A DNA stretch of 64,000 nt from Solen grandis (lineage: Eukaryota; Mollusca; Bivalvia; Adapedonta; Solenidae), in the NCBI GenBank assembly GCA_021229015.1, contig CM037794.1, positions 44,170,995 through 44,234,994 on the forward strand. The letters run 5' to 3'. The translations under genes and the position numbers were made by a program. The first letter of the stretch is position 1; each line of letters opens with the position of its first letter. Shown here piece after piece: positions 48,469-60,400 of this stretch. Under the pieces are notes generated by a model, which was given only the letters and a program-made list of their open reading frames with translations, was not told where the DNA came from and searched no databases.

Positions 48469-51400
48469 GTGAGTCACGATGAAGTTTTGGTTAACTTGAA
48501 CGAAAAAGACAATATGTGTTCGTGATTCTTGTAAAATCTGTTTCTACGTTCAGTTTAGGGTCTTATTTGCTTGTATTCAACCTTCCACCGCCAACATTAA
48601 ATCAGTCAATTCTGGGCTTTGCTTATGTTAGATCGGGGTATGTTGCATGATGTCACATTATCCTGACACCGAACCATCCAGTCTTAGTTTCCATACCCCC
48701 GGTCCACAAGTTAAACGACTATATCGTTACCGAGGATTGAACCATTGACCTCCCGGTTACGGAATAGGTGCTCTCTCCATTCGGTCACCGAGACCGGTCT
48801 CAAAAGATTGAATTATGCTTGGACCAAGTGGAGACTTTTTATGATTTGAACTCCGATTCATAGATCTGTCACCAATTAAAGGACGCCTTTGTCCATTTGT
48901 AACGTACATGATTGTGGATCCAAATGTTGTGGATGTAAAACCCGTTAGGGACAAAAATCTTTCATTATCTTCTCAGGCGCAAAGTACTGGTCCAACCCAA
49001 AAGACATTATACTATGCGTGGGCCTTGTATATTAAGAAGAAGAAGAAGCAGAAGAAGAAGAGTATGATGAATTCTCTCTAGATAGTATTGCACGATGTGT
49101 TGCAGTGTCTGACTGATTACTGTATTCTAACAGATGCCCGCAGAATAGGATGTGAACATGTATTCAAGTGTGCATTAATAACTTCACATTTCTTGTAATA
49201 ATACGGAGCTCATAACAGGACATATTCTTACAATCATTCGTTAAATCAGTGAAGGAATCAATAAACGTTCAATGGAATTTCCCTTTAAAGGGAAGGCTTG
49301 CCAAGTTTATAAATAACCGCTCTAACCAATGCATCTGTTGCTTATCCGCCAGCTGATTGTTGCGTCCCATTATAATAACCAAATACCTTTGACAAAAAGC
49401 TTCATTTGAGCTTAAACAAATGTTGGACACTCTTGCACTTGTTTTTTTTTTAATTTGAATTTTATATATGAACATATTACATCAATACTTTTATAGATAT
49501 ATTTTTTTCAAAGAGTTATGTGAAAATTGCTGCATCTGCTAACTTGCTAACTATCTGCTAAGCGAACTGTGAAGGTCAAGATAATTATAATAGGGCTAAT
49601 GTTATTAAATTGTTTGCGCTTACGCATTTTGCTAGTAATCGAAGCAGAGTACAAGAACAAGCAGTCTGATTGGTTGTTTGTTCCTTCCCACAATCCATGT
49701 AAACTTGAAACCCGCTTTATGACGTGTACCCAAACAGATATTCTCAGCTATCTCCAACAATGCAATACGTCCGAAATGTTACGAGAAAAATAAGGGAATC
49801 ACAAATCTAAATAAATACATGGCTTACGGCTGTTACCCAAAGCAAAAACTGTACAATGTATTCGTTACTACAGCTGAATTTTAAATCAAAAGAATATTAA
49901 GTATGAATGAGACACACAATTCCTTACACCACAATTTGACAATAAAACTTAGATAAAAATACATGTATGAAACTAGATATAGGATAACCTAAATTTTCAA
50001 ATAAAACACAACTTTTTATGTAAGAAAGAGAAAGTCTAAATTTCAAATGAAAAGTAGAACATGATGGAAAATTCTAAAAAAGAATGTTAAATACTGAAAT
50101 TATCGAATAAGATAGGAATACAGATGCTGTCTGCACTATACAAAATTGCAGACCTGAATTGTTTTGGAGAACGTGTAATATATTAAGTATTTCAGTTAAA
50201 ACTGAACCACCGGAAGACCCTGTCAACATGATGTCATCAGACCGTGAATCAAACAGCTCTTCTAGATTCGACAATGATGAAAGTGCACTGGGTATAAAGA
50301 CGGAGGCAAGACTTGACTGTCCCTCAACTTCCGGTTGGTATACGAGATATATTTTCGTAGATATATAAAGGCTTGCAGTTCTTTTGAACAATTAAAAAAT
50401 ATAACTTCAGTCTGAGTTCTGCAAGAAGGTTGGGATTTCAGGTTATTTTCAATATTCAAAATTTAGAGTACCCGCTAATAAAACACAACATTCTACGAGA
50501 AGCTAGCTTCGATAGAAAGGACAAATGAATAGTTATGGATACCCAAAAGTTAGGGTCGTGAGTGGAAATCCCTGGTTTTGTCTTCAGACTGGGATTGTTG
50601 TCTCCTTGTATAGGTAGTTTGCAGTTGCTTTGTTTTTCTTGATTATCTCCAAAGCTATGAATCATTTGTATCTGAAAATAAAATCAAAACTCTTTGGAAA
50701 TGCTTCCATATGAATGTCATTTGAAATTATGGTTATTGTGAGACCAAAGTTACACAGTGTACGTTCAATAATCGTAACAGCTAGATTGTGGTATTGTATC
50801 ATTATAAAGGCACTAACACTACACACTTCACTTACTTCCATAGTTCAGGATTTGAGACCCTGGGATGGGGATATTTTTAACCATTACAATAACAATTTGA
50901 AAACTAATTTAATTTCTATGCAGCAAGAAAATACTGTTCCTACCTTTAATTTTCTCCATCACTTTCATATAAATCCTCAATCTTAATAGTTGTTTTTACA
51001 ACATCCTTTTAGATATTGCCTGTTTCCAGTACATATTTTCTACTTTTTCTTTGTTAAATTACAAAAGTTAAGTGGTAAAGATGCCCTTCTCTGGGTTCAA
51101 ATGAAATCTTTTATGGTATTATATATGTAATAAACTGGATGTTGATATATTTGCAGAATTATTTTATATCTGATATTGTAGAATAAAAGAAATTCTAACA
51201 CGTTATAACTAAGAAATATCATGAAAAGTATAAATTATTCATTGTTTTTACATTGGCCAATAATATTAGAAACAATAAATTTTCCAAAGAAAAAACAGAT
51301 CTCCTTTCTGTATGCAAAATGAGAAATGATAGTGTTCGATTATGATGATATCAGTATAAAAGGGTATAGTCTAAATGAAATACAATAACATCGTATAGTA

Positions 51401-54400
51401 TCTATATCCGTATAAAACGGAATAAATAAATTGGTTTTGTTTTTTAAGCTAGCTTATTAACATACAGTACAAAATGAGAAGAGAATGAATTTATTATTAT
51501 AAGTAAATCCACAACACACACTGTCATAACATGTAGGTCTTATATTTTATGTCAGTTTTTATAATATATTAGCCATATATTTTTATGCCAATATACAACA
51601 CACACTGTCATAGCACATGGACCTTTTATTTTTATTTATTTTACCAATCCACGATAGACTTTCGTTAACACATGAACATTATATATTATGTTAATCCACC
51701 ACAGATACTTTCGACCAAAGAGATGGTGCGGGAAGATCCAACGAACTCTCTGATGAAGTGACCAACGCAGAATGTGGTTTGTTGATGGGATTTTAGAAAT
51801 AAATGAGAAACGGGTTTTGTATTATTTGATTATTAGAACGAATTGTACAAATATAGTATGATTAGTATTGTAATGAGGAAAATCGAGAGAAGCAGTATGC
51901 AATCTATATCAGTTTCTCATTTACTGTTTCTAGTTTTGAACAACATTTTTCTCTTTTTGAAGTAAGGATTTGTACCAGCAACTCACAACTTCAGTCCAAA
52001 GTGTGATCTGCCACTTAACTTATGGATATTGAAAATCCGAGCAATGCCATGAAATAAAAAACAGCGGCAAGAAACAAGAAGAACAACACAACGCTTTATT
52101 GCACTGCCGTTCCTAATCAAAACTGCAATGCTGTCCACATGCCACATGTCTTAAGTCAAATTAAATCAAATTTAAAAGTTATTTTTGTTTAGTTCTTAAT
52201 TTAGGAACACAGACTGAGATATGTTTGTATGTTTACTCAGAAGAAAACTTGTTTGAGGAAGAAGAGCCCGCCTATACACTGAGACAGTATCAGAAGGAAT
52301 TAGCGGAGAAAGCACTTAATGGGAAGAACACAATCGTTTGTAGTGGAACAGGGTCTGGGAAGACATTGGTAGCTAGCCATATCATAGAGAAACATCTTGA
52401 TGAAACCTCAAAAGGTATTAAAACTAATTCAAGTGGTACTATCTCTGCAATTAAAAGACCACTCTTCGTACTGTCAAAGATCATGTGCAGTGCAAATATT
52501 ATAAAGTAATAATTATTTCTTTCATTAACAGAACCAAGAAAAGTTGTGTTTATGGCACCCACCACCGCACTTGTCAAACAGCAGGAAGGGATGTTGAAAC
52601 AATATCTTCCGAAATGTTCGGTATGATTATTTATTTTACTAGTGTGTTAAATAGAATTGTGACACTAAGTCTATAAGGAACACATACAAATGTATGTGGG
52701 AAATATGAAGTAAATGCATTTACGAAATATAATGTTTTATTAATTTCTTAATATTGAAAAAGAAATGTATATTCTAATACGATTAACAAAACATTCTATA
52801 AAAACACAGAAGACTTGCGGCTTATTTTGCGTTATATGCACGGTTAAAAGATAACGTAAATATATGACGTCAAATGAGTCCCAAAGTCAAGCGTTATACA
52901 TGTAAAAAATAACTGACACATATGTATCACTTTAAACACTTTGTAGTCTAGTAAACGTGTTAGAATGGAAATGAAGTATCGTTTTTTCTTGCTATATCAC
53001 AGAATAATACACGGTGTTGCGTTCAGATGTTTTGTAATTAGATAACTGCGCATCTGAACTTAACGCCGTGCTTTTTTCTGCTATTAAGCACTCAAAACGA
53101 AACTGTTTCCTAAATACAGGGATAAGTGTGTTAAAAGAAAATACCAGAGGACAAGACTGTTATAGTTGAGTTAATAAAAATTAGATGAACAAAGGTAATT
53201 CATTAATGCATTTGGAAGTTTATGGATCATTAATTGCTTCTTCATATACAACGTTTGAGAGATATAAAGCAAGCGTGACATTTTATTTACTGAATTAAAT
53301 TTAGAAGGTATTTGCTTTTTTATATTACCAGTCTTAAACACCTTTATTCACTCATATCAGGAAATACATCAGCATGACTTTTCTGAAATATTTGCATTTT
53401 AACTATTATTGGATCATCATCAAAGTTGATATCATAAACAGAATATGAAACATAAACGAAAAAAAAGTTGTGTAAAATGAAGCTAAAACTTACATTTAAT
53501 AGAAAACATGCCAAAAAACAAACAAAACAAAAACAACTTCATGTATGTAGATACGTAAATAAAGTAACATCCCAACAATACAGCACGATTATCCAATCAA
53601 GCGTCAATATCGAGTCTTTGAGTCGAGAAATGTGACGCTTAACGTCGTTGAAACCAAATAAAATTATAAATACTAATGTTCGAGTAAATCATGTTTAATG
53701 TTTTCCTTGTCAATTTCAGATATATCTTATTTCTGGAGAAGAAGACGACAGAAGATTGACATACTTTTTTGACGCAGCTTCGGTTTTCTGTCTAACTCCA
53801 CAGATTCTTGTGAATAATCTGGAACAGGGCTACATAGAAACCCTGTCAAAATTCTCATTACTGATTTTTGACGAGTGTCATCATGTGAAGGATGGTCCAT
53901 ATCACGTTCTCTTACAAAAATATCTCTTAGGAAAATCTAAGTACCAGCAAAACCTACCACAGGTTTGTATTTTGATGCTACTTCTTTATACGTCTTTATG
54001 TATTATTGTAGATTTTATTTGTGCATTAATGTTGTATTTGTTCTATAGAAATTGGTAGTGTAGCGTAGTATAAATTGAAAACCTTGCAGAGCAAAGGGTA
54101 GAGCGGATGAAATATCCTGAGTGAGAAAGTATATACTACGAGTACAGGATTTCTAGATCAAATCTTGTTGAATGCAGATTTCTTTCCTTTACAACACTAA
54201 TGTTTGAAAATAAAATAATTTTTTTAATAAATATTTTTACATTTGTTTTTTCATGTTTTATGCAGTCGAAATAGCTATTGTTTATACATTATTGTTATTA
54301 CTGTTTACTTCCGGTGAAAAAGATTGGCTATTTTCCGGGACTTTTTAATCCATGGTAAAATTATGTACGCTAGCATAATAATCAAAATTACCATTACTAA

Positions 54401-57400
54401 GGTTTATGCAGTGGATTTTAGACAATGTTTGTGTATTTTATCGAGTAACTGCTTGATATTGAATGTCAATACCAATTAAATGCTGATTACTGTGGTTGGA
54501 TAATTATACCTACAAACCTGCATTGTTGCCGATCATTAACACTCGATTGCGTAATCATCAACTGCCCCCAAACACAATAGCTTACCACCTGGGGTGTTTA
54601 ATTGTTATCACTTCCTCGTGTCAGTGCATTAGCTTGTTAAATACTGACCGCAAAACTCTTTTAAATACATTTAGATATAGAAGGAGAAAGATTAGTTTCG
54701 CGGTAAGCCTCTGAAAATAACGCGATATATTTTTGGGATCCATAGATCAACCGCGATATATTGGTCAACGCGAAATAGCAGTCCGCGATATAGCGGCGTT
54801 GTACTGTATTTTTTTAAAAAGCACCCTTTATTTTTCATCATTTTTTCACTTTAGATACTTGGCTTAACTGCATCTATCGGCGTAGGAAGATCGGTGCATG
54901 ATATTGACGCAAGAGACTATATACTTAAAATCTGCGCTAAAATGGACGTTTACGAAATTTCCGTGGTGGAGAAGCACACAGAAGAGTTAAAAGAATACAC
55001 CCCTGATATTGAAGAAGGCAAGATTTCCTATTCCTACAGATATATGTGTTTTACTATGGTACATGGATTATTTTTCACTGTTTTGTGAAAATGACCCATA
55101 GCCTTTAATTTCAGTATTTTCGCGAAATTTGTTATAATTTGAAGTAATTAATCGAGAAATTACAGCCAATGCAGAATATAAATGCAGAGGATGAATTTAT
55201 CCTTCCGTATATCTACGGATGTATACTTTGATCGGTAAAATTAAAATAACGAAATATATATAAGGGTCGCTATTTAGTTTAAACTTATTTATTTCACGTC
55301 GATTGGTGGAACAAGCTCATACAACTTATACTTATCCTTTTCAATGATTTCTGGGTTTGACTAGTACTTTGCGCCGGGAGGGGGGTCAAAAATAGAAATT
55401 CTAATTATAGGTTTTATAATTCTAAATATATGTTCCACACCGCTCGTAACGCTTTTGTTTGTGATTGAGAAACCCTCCATATTTTTTCAACAATTATGGA
55501 ATGTTGATTTGGTCAACCATGCGTCTGTATATGGGCATTGATAAACGTAATACACATATATATTAAAAAACAAATTCTTATTCAATGACCATCTCTGAGT
55601 ATCTGCTTTAAACACGTTTTAATATGTCAAAATAACAAAATAACATTATTCGTATTACTTATTTCAGTTTGTTTTGAGTACAAAATAATAAAATGTATTA
55701 TTGAAATGCTCCCTTGTTTACTTCAAGGCACAGATAATTCTTTAAACTTCAAAACTACCAGAGACAGAATAATGTGTGTTATATATAGTTTCATTCGAAC
55801 TTCATACACAGTAGGGTAAAGAATAGTTCAATATATAATAATATATATTCCCGACTGACGATTAGTATACTTTTATTCATTGAATTATAAACTTGCTTTC
55901 TGAAACGTCTGGATAAATATATTTACTTCATCTCATAAAACGTTTAATTGACATTTACTGCGATTCACGAAATATCTTAAATTGAAATATACCTCGTTAA
56001 AATAACCTCAAATTTCATTGCCGAAAATATGATATTTCGAAGATTTTCTATAAAAGCATACAAAATTTCTCCTTTATGACAATGATATGGGAATTCTAGA
56101 TCCTAAAAAGTCAGTTGAGTTTTCAAGAATTTTATTAACTTTAAGGTCTAAAGATCATAAAAACAAACAAATTCAATGATAATCAAAATAAAGTCATTAT
56201 TTTATTGATGAATACTAGACATATTATGTTTGAGTTTCTTTGAACAGGTCACATTTCTTTCGTCAGTCATTTTGATGACAACTGCAGGGAAGTTCTAGAA
56301 TCTGCAATAGAGTCAGCACAAGATCAACTTGGAGGTAAGCAGTTACATATTGTTCCCCCTGTTGAATATTAGTTAAGAATGTACACAAGAAAATGAGTAT
56401 TTTCAGTATGATGTATGTAGACGCTAATTAACTTTTATAATATTATTAAATGACACAAGAAACGTTGAACATATCAGTTTCAATTTTTATTTAAACAGTC
56501 GTTTAAAAAATAAGTAGCGTTAGTTTTTGACTAAAATAATACTGATCACCTTAAGGTCAAAACAGTCATTGAATATTTAGTGATACATTATGATTACACA
56601 ATTTTATCTTAAAGTTATTTGGAATCTCGAATTAATCTTTGTATTTTAAAGCAAAATTGTGGACTTATCGGCATCCAGGAAAGATATCTAAAGTAGGATA
56701 AACTAATTTTTAGAATCTCAATAACATTTTTCATATGATATGGACGGTCAACAAGTGCCTAATCTGAAATCAGTAGGAAAAATTCAATCGACAAAAACTA
56801 TGGGTCATTCAGTATTAAAGAATGACAAAATTAAAAACAAGATATCCATTACCAGTACTTTTCGATAAAAAAAGTTTGTTTTGACCAAACCAGTCGTTGG
56901 TTAAACTTATATGTAATACGATTACAAATTTTTCCTAATCATTTCAATTGATTTGAATCCCATTAATAACTGCAAATGCTTTTCATAGATATCACATTAC
57001 CTGTAACTGTTTTCCATTAGCTACGCCAACAGACATTTTGCACAGTAAGAGTTATTTTATTTGTCGGAAGTTGTGCGAACAGTTGTATTATAACAAAGTG
57101 ATCAATAATCAAATTCAACCTCCTGTATTTTTACATGTTTACACATGTAAAATGCATATACAAAATAGAAAATAAGACGATGTTGTCACTTTAAGTGTTT
57201 TACCTGCCTAAAGGCCCGAGGCTTTGTAGGCAAACAAAACTTAATCTTTATTTGGTGCGTCCAGTTGCCTGTCTGCCAGCCAGTGAGTGGTAGATATATG
57301 AGTCAAAAGAATTTTCATTTTGTGATTTCCTAACAAGAGAAAGTAACATTCTTACAACTCTGGAGTCTTAGTAAGTGTTTTCACCTCAGATGGTTGATAT

Positions 57401-60400
57401 TGATATTGTATTGTTTATTTCACGTTTATTGCATGTCATATGTTATTTATATGAGTAAGCTTTTAATATCTGAATCTTGTTAAATGGTGTCTTTCAGATC
57501 TTACATCAAAGGTTGGAGTCCCAGGCTTCGTTGATATAATCTTTAATATTCCCCGTCCTGGGACAACACAGTTTCATAGCTGGACCAATAAGATAATTGG
57601 ATTGGCGCGTACGATTGATGACACACGGGATATCATCACCTGTGCAATATACATGAATGTCTGTATTATCTATTTCGTAATCAATATACCTTTATATATC
57701 TTTACCTTTTCTGTCATGCCTTGAAAACCAAACAGCAGTGACTGTTTCAAAGTTGTCATCTCTGGTATCTTAAGATTACAATTCACTAACTCTCGTCTTG
57801 AGAACAAGTACAAATTCTTTATTCAGCAAGTAAAAGCTTCCGATCCACAATACATTCAAGATTCGTTCATATATAAGTTCTAACAATATATGTATAGATT
57901 TATGCTTTTATATAATAGGTTTATATAACAATTGAGCATAGGCTGAATATAACAGTAGTTAGCACAATAAAGTAAGCACTTATTTAAGATAAATAATTAT
58001 ACATGTAATTTAGCAATTCTCTGAAATTATCGCATTCAGTAAATGATATATATAACAAGAAACGATATTGATAACTGAACCATCATTGTAGTGAATATCA
58101 TTTTTATTCTCTAAAACCTTGAATATCTTACTGTACATCATTTTTATTCTCTAAAACCTTGAATATCTTACTGTACATCATTTTTATTCTCTAAAGCATT
58201 GAATCTCTTACTGTACATCATTTTTATTCTCTAAAACCTTGAATATCTTACTGTACATCATTTTTATTCTCTAAAACCTTGAATATCTTACTGTACATCA
58301 TTTTTATTCTCTAAAACCTTGAATATCTTACTGTACATCATTTTTATTCTCTAAAGCATTGAATCTCTTACTGTACATACACAACGATAACTATTTCATA
58401 AAGAGTGTAAATTGATACATATCTCGAATTATTCCTTTTCATTGGAACATTGTTTATTCTGAAATATTTTTGTAGCATTTCAACGCGGCGCTAGAAATGA
58501 ATACTTTGGTGAATCCAAAAGATGTTTACTCCTTCCTAGAAAAGCAATATGCACAAGACTATAATAGGAAAGATGCATTGACCACGGAAGAAGGAAAGCT
58601 TTTGGATGTATTCGAAAGTGAGTCACTAGAGCAATTGTTGTGGGCTTCAAATAGAAAGAAAATCATACTCGTTCAAAATGATAAATATTAACAGTATTCA
58701 CTTTTTAGTCAGTAAGGTGAATTGCATATCATTTCAATAAATTGAAAAATGAAAATTATTCTAAAATGGTATGGAATGGACTTTGAAATCATTGTGGTGC
58801 GAATTCATATTTCGCTTTCTCATATGTAATAAATCTGTTATTGTTGTTATTTTACATGTTTCAGACGTGCTGCAAAAGCTAAGGTCAAAGAAAGGACGAA
58901 CACAAGAGAATCCAAACTTACGTACTGTAAGTAACACACTCAAAGACATGTTTGAGAAGGGAAATGGGGACTCGCGCGCGATGGTTTTCGTTCATGCACG
59001 TGCAACATGCAGGGCATTAGCTCTTTTCCTAGACAATGATTTAAGAGACACAGGGATGTCAACAAAGGCTATGTGGGGAAAACAAACGGTAGGACAAGAC
59101 AAAGGTAAATACATAGTCAACACAGTAAGATAATCAAATGCGAGATCCATCTAATGTGTTTACATGTTAAGTCAAAATAAGACTGACAAACCATTGAGAT
59201 TTAAAGGTGTATTTCACAATAGCAGTTTTTTATTATATAGACAATGAAGGAAAATGAAAACTATCCAACATATTTTTTAATAATTTATATCCATATGTTT
59301 TAAGTCATATTGCCTTTGTATTTGCGCGATAAAGTAGTCCTGTCATCTTAAACAGGCATGACTGACGAAGAACACACCAAACTCTTACACGATTTCCGGG
59401 CTGGCAACTTCAAGGTCCTTGTTGCAACATCTGTTGCAATCGAAGGTATTGATGTTCCTGACTGTGATATTGTCATCAGCTACAAATACAGAGGAAACGA
59501 AATCACCAAGACTCAAATGAAAGGTGAGATATCTGGTGCAATAAGAGAAACCAAAACAAAGCGACATACACCATCAGCCATGCATTTCTCCCAATTTAGT
59601 CTTTGATAGATACTCGCATGTGTTTTAGTAATATCTATATTCTATTTCGAGTTGTTATTTTGTAATGGAATATAACTACTTGTTTAATGTGTTATATTTA
59701 AGCCAAAGATGAATATAGACAAAAATGGATATAGACAAATACAATTATTCCTTTTAACATGTAGTTATATTTTTGTACACTATAAGTAAAGGAAAACATA
59801 TTTTTCCTTTTAGCGACTAGCCTTGTTGCGCTTAAGTTGGAAAATGTAACGCCGTATAATGATAATGCCAAAAGGCGCACTTGATATTATTGGGGTAGTA
59901 ATATTATCTTTATAGCTAAAACTTCAGCAACATTACCCGTGTGATGTCAAGAGAAATAATGAAGGTGCTCGTATACTTTTGCAAGATTCGTACAAGATCT
60001 CGATTATTTTAGTATGTGGTCAAATTAGATACGGGGCGCGTTCTATTACTAAAGCATGAAACCGCAAATACGTTGCAAAGAAATCGTAATAAACTCGTAA
60101 GGATCTCGAACGATACCCGTATGCAACTCCTTCAAGGCCCGTTCGATATTTTTTTTTCGTCACTCGTAATGTCGCTATGATTCTCGTATGCGTCTCGTAC
60201 GACACTTTTACGACTGATAAAAATCGTATGTTACGTGTATCGCACGATTATACGATATTTGCACGGTGCTCTTGCGACTTGTACACGAGCTTCTTACGAC
60301 CTCAATTACTGTGGAAAGTCATAAGAGGGCTCAGAATCTTTTCAGTCAGAGTTAAAACCGTCCAAAGATCATTGCATGGATCGCCGTTACTCATACAGAA

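Noticed and set aside
50074..50391. 105-codon minus-strand open frame opposite RLR exon 2
   Set aside because: Shadow of the coding exon; no domain of its own.
52213..52224. RLR exon 4 starting at the nearer AG (52212 or 52218)
   Set aside because: Either choice is out of phase with exon 3; the AG at 52204 follows a T-rich tract and restores the frame.
55018..55088. Extension of RLR exon 7 to a GT near 55058 or to the stop at 55086
   Set aside because: It would put exon 8 out of phase and insert a hydrophobic tail that does not match RLRs; the GC donor at 55018 fits both phase and family pattern.
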